Positions 1 to 11,501 of a stretch of DNA of 64,000 nt are shown piece after piece. A model generated the notes under the pieces. That model was not told the DNA's origin, searched no databases, and was given only the letters and a program-made list of their open reading frames with translations. Position 1 is the stretch's first letter; each line of letters starts with the position of its first letter. Location of the stretch: assembly GCA_020809705.1 (NCBI GenBank), contig CP085830.1:806001-870000 (forward strand). Reading direction: 5' to 3'. A program made the position numbers and the translations under genes. Source of the DNA: Calonectria ilicicola. Taxonomy: Eukaryota; Ascomycota; Sordariomycetes; Hypocreales; Nectriaceae.

Positions 1-1018
1 GGAGGACCCATGGACTTTTGGGGTTTTGTTATCTGAATTAACATTATTCTACTGGCCGCTGCTGAATCCTTTTAGCTCATGTATCACTTCAACAATAAAT
101 AAATAATAAAAACAATTAATCAACATAAAACATTTAGATTTCTATTTTGCAAACTTCGGAGCCAAAGCCAATACCATCCAACTCGATTTACTCAATTATA
201 GCTGACTCTTGATGAGTACCTACGTTTTGTTACCTTCTATTCCAGAAATGACAGGATCGAAATTTTACAATGGCGCTCTTCTTTCCATTGCAAGAGTGAC
301 CAGCTCAAATCTGGAAAATATCCATCATCCTTCAGAGGGTGCCATTTTATTGGGGTTGAAATAGAAATCTCGAAAGTCCAGGTCGGATACAAGTGATCTT
401 GAACTCTGTCAATCGTATGATGTAACATTTATTTCAGAGAAATACACTTGATCGTTATTTCTTATTCAAGGGGGGTTTGGATTATAACTGGTGCATTTTA
501 ATAGCAGGAAAACACGCATCCCGGCGAACTGTGTGTCTTGAGAAGTTGCTTGATGTGGCCTCTTAGCTATCGCTTGACTCAAAGAGACCTACCCGGGAGC
601 TGGCTAGCTCAGAAAGTCAGATAGCACAGATCCACCCTTCCAAACAAGAAATAATCTAAGGAATTATTCTAACAAGGTGAAGCTTCGAATTTTTATTTTG
701 GTAAATAGTGGGCTTGACCGAGAGGGAGCTCCAAAGCTACAACAGTGGCAGATACACCTAAGTCTGGCTATGATTTGCCTGACAAAGAAACAATCCACTC
801 AGGCTATTGAGGATAACATTAATTATAAAAATTTAAAGGATAAAGAATACAATCGAGTAGAAACCTTGATTCTGTATGCTAAATGAAGTCCTTTCATTCT
901 GAACTGTTTGAGAGAGTATAGTTTGGAAGACTGAAGATAAATAAACCAATAAAGTGATTGATCCTAGGGGAGCGAGGAGCTTCGCCTCAAAAAAAAAAGA
1001 CCAGCTCCCGTGAAAGTA
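1..1018. other. AT-rich flank, no supported gene
   Basis: No convincing coding region. The only open frames are short, and the longer one (677-886) begins with GTG and matches nothing I know. The right end holds the 3' flank of the AAA gene, with an A-run near 990. Confidence 0.6.
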
Positions 1019-3970
1019 TTATACATCAAAAGACTCTTCCATTTGCTCAACTGATCTTCGCTCTTCCAGAAGTTGTTTCAAGACAACTGTGACCTCGTCA
1101 AGAGATATTTCAATCTGTTCGCTCACGCGCATGTCTTTTATAAACACGCCATGAACAACCTTTTTGGAGAGCGTTTCCACATCTCGTGCATTTGCCCATG
1201 CTTCCGTCTCAGTGAGCTTCTCAAACAGCCTAATAACCCTGCGCATTGCGTCTTTTCTAGGAGACAGAATTTGAATTCTTTTCTCGATTAACCTTTTCTG
1301 AAGTAGACGCAGGCAGTCCTTAGGTTTCATGCTGGGAAAGATTATCTCTGTGAAGCGACCACGTAGTCCTTCATTCACTCTCATGAGTGCATCCATGTCT
1401 TTTTCGTAACCAGCAAGTACAATCACCAACTTGTATGCATATCGCTCCTTGGTCATACAGTCCACTAACTCCCCAAGTGCCTCCACAGCAAATTTGCTGA
1501 TAAAGGCACCTGCCAGGTCCTTTTGCCCTAAGCGGTAAGCCTCGTCGATGAACAGAACCTTCCCTAGGGCACGATCTAGCAGGTTTTGCACTTTAACCCC
1601 TGTTATACCTTGCCCTGTGCCGACGAGATCAGTTACCGAACAGTCTAGTACTTCTGGAGTGGAGAGGAACCCCATGGTGTGATACATTTGACCCAGGGCT
1701 CGAGCAGTTGTGGTCTTTCCAGTACCCGGGGGGCCTTTGAAAACGTAGCTAAACGGAATCTCCTCGCGCGGATCAAGGCCATGCTCTCGCATATTTACCG
1801 CCATCCTTTGGTAGTTAGCGAATATGGTAAAGGTAGCCTTAAAACCGATTAAATTCTTCAGGAGTGAACTGAAGTCTTTATTGACATGGCGTCCGCGATC
1901 ATACTCTGGGTCAAAATCCTGAGGTTCCAAGACGACCTGAGTAGCTTCGACTTTGCTCAGAGCAATTCTAATGCCAGGGCGTTGATTTAATCGAGCCGAC
2001 AACTTGATGCGTTTGCTATAGAGGACTTGCGCTCGGCTAACGAGATTTCGTACAGCACCTCCATTCCCAAAGTTTGGGCGATCGCGTTCTCTTCTGAGGA
2101 CTTCCATGGCAACCTCCTTAGCGTTATTTGTGGCTGTGATGTTATCTTTGGTGAGCATGATGTCGAGGATATTGCGTAGCGTCTGATCATCATAATTCTC
2201 AAACACAAATGCATCCTCCAGGGGGAACCTTCTTTGAAATCCAGGATTTGTGTTGCGATAAAACTCCTTCATTCGGTCTGTATATCCCATTAGGATTATA
2301 CATCGATTGTTCCCAGGTTCATTGTCGACATGAGCGACGATTGTATCAACGATCCCTTGTCGGAATACGTCGGACCTGTCTGAACCATGATCGGATGAGT
2401 GATAAAACATATGTGCTTCGTCAATAATTAGAACCTTTCCCTTGGTATCTTTCAAGATCTCTTTGGTCTGTGCCTCTGAATGACCAACGTACTGTCCCAG
2501 GAAATCCGTTGGCCTTTTTATAACCACCTCACCACTTTCGACGTGCCCTAAATCTGCGATGATTTTTCCAAACAGTGTTGCCACAGTTGTTTTACCTGTT
2601 CCTGGTGGACCAAGAAACACGCGGTTCGAGGATACTTTCAGAGGCTCCTTTCCTTCTATTTCACGCTCGTAGTTGACGCTTCTTCGTAAAACCAGTTCCT
2701 TGACAGCCTCTTTGACCTCTTCGAAACCAGCCATCTTCTCAAGGTCCTTCCAAGCCTGGCTTTTCTCGTAGAACTCAGTTGGCTTGACCCCGAAAAAATC
2801 GAATTCTGTCAACTGATAGGACAAGTAAGAGATTCTGACAATGGCAGTATTATTCTTGTTTGCTGCTTTTTCTAGGCGCTCTGCTCGACGATTGAGCACT
2901 TTTTTTAACTCCTTCTGGAGAGTTTTGATGTTTTGAAAGTCTTTCTGGCCTCTTCGATATCCTATCTTTCGAACAAACATGCGAAGAAATGGTGCTTCAA
3001 AACCCCCTTCGACTTTTAGAGATTTTTCTTTCAGCATTTTGACTAGTACCACCAGTAGTTCTTCATCGGAATAGTCTTTGAGATGAATCCAATGCGAGAA
3101 CCGCCCACGGGCCTTCGGATGGCTGAGTATATTTTTAACCTCTTCTCTGGAGCCAACCACAACAAAAACACCTTGTTTCGAGTTCAGGCGATTGTCATCA
3201 ATGTTTTTATCCATAATGAAAACCTCATTGCTACCATTCGTTTGGTTACTACTATGGCAGGAACTTGAGTCTGAGCTGGAATCTGAACTATAACCTGAGC
3301 TAGAATCCGAACTGGAGTCTGAGCTGGAATATCTGGAGCGGTATCGCCTCCAGTAAGGCTCTCTGGCTGGTCTGCTGATTGATGCAACACCCAAGAACGT
3401 AAGGTATCCGGCATAAAGCCGGGCAATCGTTGATTTACCAGTTCCCGGATTCCCAGTAATTATAAGATCGAGATTCAGACCCCTGATCAAGTTCTTCCCA
3501 TGGCGGACCGGAGCTGCTTGAACTCTCTCTCCAGCACTCAGAAACTCCTTCTTCACATCATCCAGCCCAATCATATTGGTTAGCTGGTTAAGAGGAAAAT
3601 CTCGGGGCGAGTTCCAATTTGAATGCCGGTGAGTTGTCCCCGTCCGCCTGGCGCCGAAAGTTGAAGAACGCTCCGATGTTGAGTTTTTATGAAATGTCAA
3701 TTTTGAGAAGTCTAGGTGATAGAATGGAAAGATATAGCCATCACCAACAGGAGAAGATTCTAAATCCGATTTCTGAGGCTGGTTCTTTACCCTTTTCTGC
3801 CTTTCCTCCCAAATTGCCTGGAATGACCTGAGACTGTTGATTGCCTCTGCAATCGTAGTTTCGCCTTGTGCAGAGTCATGGTTGTGGCTAATGGCATCAG
3901 ACAGGGATTGGGATCGGCGACGGGATGTGGGATTAGGCATGTCGTTAGGAATTGATTCGGAATCAAGCAT
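1019..3970 (-). CDS. Three-module CbbX/CfqX-type AAA+ ATPase
   Basis: The intronless frame starts at the ATG at 3970 (983 aa); the frame is open a little further upstream but has only a TTG there. Three AAA modules can be seen. Module 1 has a Walker A (GNPGTGKS, about residue 173) but no clear Walker B; a Ser/Asp-rich stretch (about 214-241) sits where module 1 continues. Module 2 has GPPGTGKT (about 454) and VLIIDEAH (about 513). Module 3 has GPPGTGKT (about 746) and VLFIDEAY (about 805). Tandem CbbX-like ATPases are common in filamentous fungi and their substrates are mostly unknown, so the role (protein remodelling) is inferred from the fold. The N-terminal 120 residues look disordered. 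Modules 2 and 3 look competent for ATP hydrolysis; module 1 may bind nucleotide only. Confidence 0.9.
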   Translation of the reverse strand: MLDSESIPNDMPNPTSRRRSQSLSDAISHNHDSAQGETTIAEAINSLRSFQAIWEERQKRVKNQPQKSDLESSPVGDGYIFPFYHLDFSKLTFHKNSTSERSSTFGARRTGTTHRHSNWNSPRDFPLNQLTNMIGLDDVKKEFLSAGERVQAAPVRHGKNLIRGLNLDLIITGNPGTGKSTIARLYAGYLTFLGVASISRPAREPYWRRYRSRYSSSDSSSDSSSGYSSDSSSDSSSCHSSNQTNGSNEVFIMDKNIDDNRLNSKQGVFVVVGSREEVKNILSHPKARGRFSHWIHLKDYSDEELLVVLVKMLKEKSLKVEGGFEAPFLRMFVRKIGYRRGQKDFQNIKTLQKELKKVLNRRAERLEKAANKNNTAIVRISYLSYQLTEFDFFGVKPTEFYEKSQAWKDLEKMAGFEEVKEAVKELVLRRSVNYEREIEGKEPLKVSSNRVFLGPPGTGKTTVATLFGKIIADLGHVESGEVVIKRPTDFLGQYVGHSEAQTKEILKDTKGKVLIIDEAHMFYHSSDHGSDRSDVFRQGIVDTIVAHVDNEPGNNRCIILMGYTDRMKEFYRNTNPGFQRRFPLEDAFVFENYDDQTLRNILDIMLTKDNITATNNAKEVAMEVLRRERDRPNFGNGGAVRNLVSRAQVLYSKRIKLSARLNQRPGIRIALSKVEATQVVLEPQDFDPEYDRGRHVNKDFSSLLKNLIGFKATFTIFANYQRMAVNMREHGLDPREEIPFSYVFKGPPGTGKTTTARALGQMYHTMGFLSTPEVLDCSVTDLVGTGQGITGVKVQNLLDRALGKVLFIDEAYRLGQKDLAGAFISKFAVEALGELVDCMTKERYAYKLVIVLAGYEKDMDALMRVNEGLRGRFTEIIFPSMKPKDCLRLLQKRLIEKRIQILSPRKDAMRRVIRLFEKLTETEAWANARDVETLSKKVVHGVFIKDMRVSEQIEISLDEVTVVLKQLLEERRSVEQMEESFDV
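3267..3338. repeat. 12-bp minisatellite in the AAA gene
   Basis: Six imperfect 12-bp units (consensus on the plus strand GARTCTGARCTG) lie in frame inside the AAA ATPase and encode the Ser/Asp-rich tract on the minus strand. A 12-bp period leaves the frame intact when unit number changes, so length variation between strains is likely. Confidence 0.8.
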
Positions 3971-4941
3971 ATCCTTCAAGATTTCTATTCAAAAGTAAAT
4001 ATCAAGACTCTAATAGATGATCAAGAAATAATGATGATACATAAATAAGCGAATGGCCGATCGACCAGCTACAGCCTAGATAAGGCCAACCTTTTCACGT
4101 TAAATTAGTTAGCTGGTTCGCAAATATGATTACTGTCAGCCAGCAGCCTTGTTAGGAGGTAGCCAAGGGTACAACATGAGGCTCAAAAAAAAGAAAACAA
4201 ACAGGGAGGCGGGCGCATAATTTTGGGCACTGTCACATGCTAGTATCGTCTCGACGTGTATGTTTTTAATTGAGCCTGTCTGGTTTGGAGGGACGCCACC
4301 CACTCAGCATAAGTCGCTATGAGCATATTTGATTGGCCGATGAGGCTTATTCTGTTTTGGTTTGTGTCAGTGCACATATTTTGAGGCCGTGTGGCAAAAT
4401 GCTCAACAACAGGCGGAGCTAATGCAGTCAGCATAGACTCATTGAAAATCAGGTCATGTCAAGGACGCACGGTAGTGTCTGGAGGTTTAAGCGAGAAATG
4501 CTAAGCAATGGCAGAGAACTAAAATGAGGTTGTTCAACCCGAGTGGCGCCACTTCCTGCCTTGCTACAGGGGGTCGGTGTGCATCACAAATTTTTAAATG
4601 GTTCGCCTTTGTAAAAATAGGACTGCCGCCTCAAAATGGCTTCAGCTGTACTACAGATTTCATGCATTAGTTAAATAAGTAACTATCTTTCGATTAAGAC
4701 AACAGTCATTAAATAATACTTTGGGATCTGAATTCGACACGACCAGCCCATTTGTTACCGTAAAATCACTATGTATCGGCTCTGCTTATTTAAAAGCAAT
4801 CTCCATCTTGAGCAATAAAAATAGTATTGGTGGCAAGCTAATGTAGAACATAGTACGGTAAATAATGACAAGAAAAAAAGACTCTATGAATATGTGTCTC
4901 GCTCTTGATCCACCCCATAGTTAAGGTAGAAAAGGGCCATC
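3971..4941. other. Intergenic region, AAA gene promoter
   Basis: It lies upstream of the AAA gene and downstream of the next minus-strand gene. Short open frames only, with A-runs near 4190. No other signal seen. Confidence 0.55.
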
Positions 4942-7842
4942 TCAAACAAATTCGGCGTCCATGTCTTTGTACACACCCTGCACCCTCTTCCACTTCAGTT
5001 CCTTCGATGTCTCCAACTGTAGCCTTATTCTATCCTGAGACTTCCTTCTTCCATGTTGATCTTGCACTCGATTCACATCTTCACATATCAAATGTGTTTG
5101 GGCTTGGTTCCCCTGATGCTCAACCACCTTGAGTTCGGTCCCGCGTCGCGCATCTAGGCACACCAGCGCATGGCCTCGAGGCGTGACGACCTTGAGCATG
5201 ATTAGCCCACTGAGAAGCAAGGTTGTCATCTGAAGGGGACAATCGATTGAGAAGCCTTCGCTAGAATCTTGATGTAGGAAGACCTTGTTGTACGGGCCCC
5301 GGGTTTTGAGTACGCTGCTGCCTCGCTCATCATGCAGAAGCTTGGCCATGATGAACTGCTCATTGATGCCTGAGATAGCATGCAACTCAGACACTGAGCG
5401 GCAACGTACACGAAAGTGCAAAAAGTCGCTCCACGGCCAGCTTTCCACGAATCGGCTCTTGCAAACCAGAACGTAGACACCAGCCACTACCCAGAGATAC
5501 GTGGACAGGTTGGAAGGGTCCACCCCTGTGATGCGGTTGCCCGTCGCCATAATTTACAGTCCACCGCTTGCAATGAGGAAGGCGACGAAAAGGATCCAGC
5601 ACACTTGGAATTTGCAGGTGACCGTAACAGAGCCTTCATCAATAACCCAGCGTTCCATCTCTCGCGACATCTCAGACATCTTATTAGCGATTTTCTCTGG
5701 ATCTTTAGAGGGATCTCTGCCTGAGATCAGGGCACAGCGGGAGAATACATTGGCTTGGACTGCTGTTGATAGGCGCATGACGTCCCATGCTCTGCTGTCA
5801 TTCTCAAATTGATTGGTATACATGCGGAAAAAGGCAGTGTAGTCCCTGCCCTTAAATGGTTGGACGCCATCCTTTGCATCGCAGACCAATGCCATCATGG
5901 TCCGGTACTCGGTAAGACTGGCCACCGCCAAAGGGTTTGTTAGAAGCAGAGGAATCATCACTGTGATGATTTCTTCCATGGAATTCATAAAAACTTTGTG
6001 TTTCTTACACTGAGACAAGTCAAATGTCTGATCTGCATTCGAGTTGGTGCATGAAACCTTGCTGTCAGCTTCGAGATACCTCCACTCAACCGATGTTTGT
6101 AGATGTCCAGGGGGGTTGATGATGCCGGGCTTGAACGCTCCCATTGTTTGATTCAGTATCTTGAAGGCTGGATAAGCTGTATTAAGGGCATCCTGGTCTG
6201 AAGAGGCCAAATACTCAAGGTCTCGGTCCTGGAACAGGAGGGCCTTGAAGTCCTCAAATCCAGTCGCGTAAACCATACCACAAATTTCGAAAGATGTGCC
6301 ACTTAGGCCTGATCGGTTTTGAAATCTGAGAGAAAGAAGAATGTAACGAATAGTCGCGTCTATGCCGCTGCGCAGTCGGTTCTGGTCGACACAGTATCGA
6401 GCAGCCTCTGCGTTGGCGGTCGTGGTGAGACCTTCCTTTGTCTCTGCGTCTATCATGCGTAAAACCTCTTCACATTCTTCTTCATTAAGGATCCCATTTG
6501 AAAGCTTGCTAGATATGTCTGTTCTATCGAGAGCGGCCTCGCCAGCTTGGCAAGAAATCATTGTGTTGGCGTGCATGTCCATCAACAGCACTTTAAGCTT
6601 AGTGACTCGTTGCGTTAATACGGCGAGGACATTGTTGCACCAATAATTGCCCGTGGCTATCTGGGAAAGCAGTCTAGCAAGGACAGCAGATATGTAATCG
6701 ACCAAAGCAAAAATTGCATCTAAGGTAAAATCTTTGTTCCTTGTTTGACCACTCTCATCCCATTCACCGTTTTTCTGGCTCACTCGGGCTTGTTGAATGA
6801 GCTTCTCCACTCTATTTCGGTTGGCAAGCGGCTTGCAGAACTCTACATAGATACATTCGTTATCAAGTAAGCAAAGGGAAAGTGCAGAGAGGACCATTTC
6901 GGATAGTCTGGCGAGATTCTGGTACCCATTCTCATTGTCCTCATTAAAAAGCCTTTGGGTGGGGAAGGGCAAGACTGGATCACGAGTTTCCACCGCAGCA
7001 ATTAATCTGGCAGCTTCGTCGTTCCAGAGATTATTTGCCTCCTGACCAGCAGGTAGATACGCGCTGAGGTCGTCGAACTGAGGCATGCTGACGGATTTGC
7101 AGCGATCGGGGGAAGAGGGCTTGCATCGTGAACTCGGCGAGATCAAGCGAAGGATAGTATCCTGATGGTATGTTATCGGCGCTGCGTCTCTATCCACTGG
7201 TGCACCATCGTCATGTTGTTGAGATGGAACCAGTTGCTGGGCCGTGCGTGCTCCTCTGACACGCTGCCAGTAGTGTGTCAGTCTGTTATTTTGTTTTCTA
7301 GTAGCGCTAGAGAATGTCGTCTTGCGAGAAAGCATAGAGTTGGTGTTGTTGGGCCAGGAGATAGGGTCTTGGTGCTCGTTGCCACTCTCTTCCTGTGATC
7401 TGGACCTGCGCACAAAGGTATCACAGCCTGATGTAGCGCTTTCGGTATCGGGATTTTCTTTTTCGATGGACACCATTTTTATGCTCCCTTTGAAGGAGAT
7501 ATTTTGGTCAAATCGAGGTGCGGTTAACAGCCTAAAAGCCGGGCTACCAGGGAACACTTCAATATTTCGGCCTTGTTTGTTGTGATGTGGGCGGTTGGGC
7601 GGCTCCCAACTGTTCAGAATCTGTTCTGTGGGATGTAGGCTGACACAGGACTCTGCTTTCGGTAGCAAATAAGTTTGAAGGAAGTTTTTTATATCCTGGA
7701 TGATTATAAAAAGAGACATCCAGTGCCTTGTATTGCTTGCGATGTAGCTGTGGGACCGCCTGGCTGAATGAGGCTCCGAGCTGCAGTTCGCACAAGGCAG
7801 CCAGAAACTGTACTCAACAAAATGCATTTTAACTTTTGGCAT
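4942..7842 (-). CDS. Membrane protein of unknown function, cut by one in-frame TAA
   Basis: Two open frames lie on the same strand in the same reading frame: 762 aa (7842-5557, stop at 5554-5556) and 202 aa (starting with ATG at 5550). Only TAA and one ATT codon separate them. A hydrophobic segment (around ILFVAFLIAS) ends just before the stop and another (LWVVAGVYVLV) follows about 18 codons after it, as in a two-helix hairpin. As I recall related fungal proteins, the part after the stop (ITGVDP, SDFL, CRSVSEL, TRGPYN, GFSID, LVCLD) continues the same chain, so I read this as one gene of about 965 codons with a nonsense codon. The N-terminal 250 residues are low-complexity and the true start is uncertain; ATG near 7477 is an alternative. 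No function is known to me. Alternatives are a sequencing error, two real genes, or an undetected intron. Confidence 0.65.
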
Positions 7843-8080
7843 GCTGATGTCAGCTCATATGCAGATGCAAGGCGATGCAAGGCGTACAAGGCAAACACCT
7901 GGCGGTGATGCCCAACTGAATGAGGCAGATAAGAACAATTTCTACGTGAAATCGAACATTTGAGGCTCTTGCTCCGGCATGCTTTGACTTTCGGGCCCAT
8001 TCTGAGGGTAAAATTTCATCCAGCTCTTATTCAAATCTAAAATCTCTCTCCTTGGGGTCATAAGAAAGCGTGGACCAAAT
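7843..8080. promoter_or_regulatory. Short divergent promoter region
   Basis: These 238 bp separate the start codons of the minus-strand membrane protein gene and the plus-strand AAA gene, so both must use this region for initiation. No specific regulator site recognised. Confidence 0.45.
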
Positions 8081-9576
8081 ATGACGCTGACTACAGGCAA
8101 TTCTACTGACACTTGTGGTGTTTCTCATTATCGGCGCGTAATCCAGCCGTCATGGTCCCCGCCACAACAGGACAATACATTGACCGTCCCTCGCTCAGGC
8201 AGTCGAGTAGGGATTCCTATCCCAGGTTCCAATGATGACTCCAAGACTGAACATTTTGTTGATGCGAAGAGCACTGATGGGGCCCCACCAGCCTTCGGGA
8301 AGAAGTTCGGACGGTTTTCGCCCGACAAAGAGGACGACCTGAATGAGTTGAAATATCTCCATATTTCTGATGACAGTGGGAATGAGATTTCATGCGCTCT
8401 TGGCAGCAAAAGGAATATCCAACATCAAAGGAGGATCAAACCCCGGCCATCTGCGAAGCAAGCCGACCGTTGCCGGCCAGTGAGCAGACTGGATTCGAGC
8501 GATAGCGAAGAAGTGTGCGAGAGGGAATATGAATCTGACAGTTCACTTGACTTGGAAATTGATACAGATGGATCTCTTTCCTACAGCCATAAGGAGAAAA
8601 TGAAGGAATGGAAAGCACTGGCCCGTGGTAAATTCGAAGAGATGCTGCTCGAGTGCATAGTCAATACAGGTGAGCCATTACTTCGGCCGGAACAGCACCA
8701 CATGCCATTTTCTCAACTAATGAATTCTCGGTTTACCTAGATAAAATCCCCCCGAATTACGAAAACATATTCCTGGATAAGGAGATTATTGAAAAAGTAG
8801 AGCACGTTACCATGTTGGGCCTCAAGAGACCATTGGCTTTCAGCCATGGCGTCCTCAAGAATAACAGGGTTACTGGAGCCATTCTATATGGACCCCCAGG
8901 TACCGGAAAGACTCTCTTAGCGAAAGGAGTGGCCAAACAATCTGGATTCAACATGCTCTCCATCTCGACCTCGGAAGTATGGCAGAAATGCCACGGCGAT
9001 GACGAAAAGATGATCAAGGCCATATTTTGTATGGCGCGTAAAATGCACCCGAGTATCATCTTTCTGGATGAGGCAGACGCCATGCTTGGTGAACGTAAGG
9101 CTGGGGAAAAGCGTCATCTACGCGCCATGCTCAACAAATTCCTCAGCGAGTGGGATGGAATTACGAGTGGTAACGATGCACCGTTCGTCCTCCTGGCTAC
9201 AAACCGACCTAATGATCTTGACCCTGCTGTGTTACGACGGGCTCCAATGCGCATTCAATTGGATCTTCCCAAAAAACACGAAAGGCTCGGCATATTAGGA
9301 CTCCTTCTCAAGGGCGAATCATTGGATGAAGATATCACCTTATCGACTCTAGCAAATCTCACACCAAAGTATACGGGGTCGGATCTAAAAAACCTTTGCG
9401 TGACTGCTGCAACTGAGTGCATTTCAGAACAACCCACGGATACGGCTGAAAGAACGTTGCGGCGCCGACATTTTGTTGCGGCAATGAAATCTATAAAGGC
9501 TACGACGATTGGGAAAACGAGGGAGCAGGACCTTGAGAACTTTCACAGCAATCGTCAAGAGCAGGCAGAGGAGTAG
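8081..9576 (+). CDS. AAA ATPase, Msp1/katanin-type
   Basis: Two exons, 8081-8669 and 8741-9576, encode 474 aa. The intron 8670-8740 has a GTGAGC donor, ACTAATG branch site and CCTAG acceptor, and splicing keeps the frame (GAT codon across the junction). Residues 1-190 are charged and Ser/Asp-rich. The C-terminal half is a single AAA domain: Walker A GPPGTGKT (247-254), Walker B IIFLDEADA (302-310), sensor 1 ATN (about 349-351), and a double Arg at 362-363 as arginine finger. The domain resembles Msp1/ATAD1 and related meiotic-clade ATPases that extract or sever protein substrates. No transmembrane anchor is visible, so a mitochondrial Msp1 role is not supported; the substrate is unknown. Confidence 0.88.
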
Positions 9577-10274
9577 CATGACGTATTTATTTAGTTCATA
9601 GAGTATTCATAGTAACACCTAGAACAACTTTATCGTGTGACTCCGCCTAAGCGTCTTCAGAGCCAAATTACTCTTCCAAAGCTCCATAAGCCCATGCTAA
9701 GAGATGGGGATATGCATTATGAGACATTTTGCTACTGAGTATTTACTCTGTAGCAAGAACGGGTACTCAACAGCGAGAACTACATACGAAGTCTTTGCAA
9801 GCGGCCCTAAGTTCCGTCGATATTTCCAGCAACATCTGAATAAAATCATAAGATAATTAAACACGCAAACGTCAAAAAATGATTGAAGGCATGCTTTATT
9901 CAGAGTGCGAAAGCTCAACATCTAGATTGTAAATTTTTATTTCTATTAATTTTCATTCAATCAATCAAACAAACGATATGATGAGTGTGCGCTACTAATA
10001 TCCTGAGGGTAAATTCCGACTTGCTCATCGTACTTTATTACTTACGCGTAGGTTCAGTGTATAAGTGGAGTAAAGAGCGGGCGGTGACGGTAGCTCGTGA
10101 GTAAGGGGTGATTGGCCTTAAATCATGTAGTTATGAGGGCAGCGAGAGGCTACATCGAGATCCGAACTAGATCACATCTTAAACGCATCAGCGACTATTC
10201 AATCAGTCTATCTTCATCACAATTTAAATCAATAGATCAAACATAATTTCAACATTAATTTCTAAATCGAACTA
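9577..10274. other. Convergent 3' flanks, no gene seen
   Basis: It lies between the 3' ends of the AAA gene (plus) and the secreted protein gene (minus). AT-rich, with no coding signal or repeat of note. Confidence 0.55.
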
Positions 10275-11501
10275 TTACGGAGCATAATAACCGGTGTATT
10301 GAAGACCCGGACCATTCATAAAGATGCTATTCACTGAGCCAGAAGAGAACCAGCCGATAGTTGCGGAACAGACATTGGTCGATGAGCAGGTGGAATCACC
10401 GGCGTTCACGATAATAGAACAAATATTGTTCGGGACGTAAACGTAGCTAGCAATGCAGCCAGAGGTTTTGATGCACTGTACGCAACAATTATAAGGAGTC
10501 CCTGCATCTGTACCCATCTGGTTGTTGCTGAAGCTCATCACGGGGTAGTTGAAGCTGAACCCTCCCACAACCTTGCTATCCGCGTAATTATTGCCGTTGC
10601 ACATCGGGTAAGCGGTGGCAGTCGCGACATTGACAGTATTGGTTGTCGTAGTCGTAGTGACACTGGTTACAGTGGGGACGATTGTCGACTGTATTGTCGA
10701 TGTTGTCGTGGATGTAGTGTAAATTGTCGCATCGGGTGGCACAACTGTTTGAGTGCTCTGCACCGTCTTTGTCTTGGTGATGGTTTTAATCGGAGTAGGG
10801 GCAGTAGTTGTGAATGCAGATCGCATCGTCTTGGTCACCACGACCGTTGTGGGCACAAAAGTAGTGATGTAACAATCTACTTCGTATGCATACTTGGCTC
10901 TAGCTCTGGGAGAAAGCTCTGCATCCCTTTCAGCCAAGAAAGCGGCATGAGCAGCCAGACTGCCTCCAAAACGGGGTTGCTTCTCCTCAAGCTGTGGAGG
11001 CTCAAGGGACGAAATAGTATCCATGTGACGCTTACGGGCGGGGACGCCAGATGAACTTCTGAGTGTAGCACCAGGAAGGGTGTCCATGATTGGAGTGAAG
11101 GAATCAGGCGGCAGGACAGTCGTGGTGTATCCGCTTGTAGTAACGGTGGACGTAGTTGTCGTGCTCACTGAAGTTGTAGGGGCCGCAGTGACAGGCACAG
11201 TTGTATATACCGTATTCAAAACTTGCAAAGTATCAGATTTGACTTTGGCTGTTGTCTTTATGGTAAGGATACTAGTTGTTGTTGTAGTCGTCGTGGAGGT
11301 ACCGGGGGTCACCGTCGTCGTCGCCTGGATACGCGTGGTGCTGTATATCGTATCTGTCTGTGTTTCTTCGTAGGTGTAGGTATTGATAGACTGGGGACGG
11401 TCCCTCGTCATGGCCGTCCAACAATTTTCTTCTGTGCTGAGAGCATCTTGGCCGGCGGCAAAGCCAGCCATGGAGGCGAGAAGAAGACGATTTAGCCGCA
11501 T
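10275..11501 (-). CDS. Secreted Thr-rich mucin-like protein with Cys-rich C-terminal domain
   Basis: Intronless, 408 aa, ATG at 11501. A signal peptide is clear (residues 1 to about 17, MRLNRLLLASMAGFAAG). Two long Thr/Val/Ser-rich regions (about 40-145 and 215-295) are likely O-glycosylated. Between them lies an RKR site (about 155) that could be cut by a Kex2-type protease. The last 110 residues hold at least eight cysteines in a pattern like PAN/apple-type modules (NCCVQC, SGC, IC, TC, VC). This layout suits a secreted or wall-associated protein, perhaps carbohydrate-binding or adhesive. No GPI signal is visible at the C-terminus. The function is inference. Confidence 0.8.
   Translation of the reverse strand: MRLNRLLLASMAGFAAGQDALSTEENCWTAMTRDRPQSINTYTYEETQTDTIYSTTRIQATTTVTPGTSTTTTTTTSILTIKTTAKVKSDTLQVLNTVYTTVPVTAAPTTSVSTTTTSTVTTSGYTTTVLPPDSFTPIMDTLPGATLRSSSGVPARKRHMDTISSLEPPQLEEKQPRFGGSLAAHAAFLAERDAELSPRARAKYAYEVDCYITTFVPTTVVVTKTMRSAFTTTAPTPIKTITKTKTVQSTQTVVPPDATIYTTSTTTSTIQSTIVPTVTSVTTTTTTNTVNVATATAYPMCNGNNYADSKVVGGFSFNYPVMSFSNNQMGTDAGTPYNCCVQCIKTSGCIASYVYVPNNICSIIVNAGDSTCSSTNVCSATIGWFSSGSVNSIFMNGPGLQYTGYYAP

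Noticed and set aside
677..886. 69-codon frame on the plus strand
   Set aside because: GTG start, no family, no intron context; AT-rich flank.
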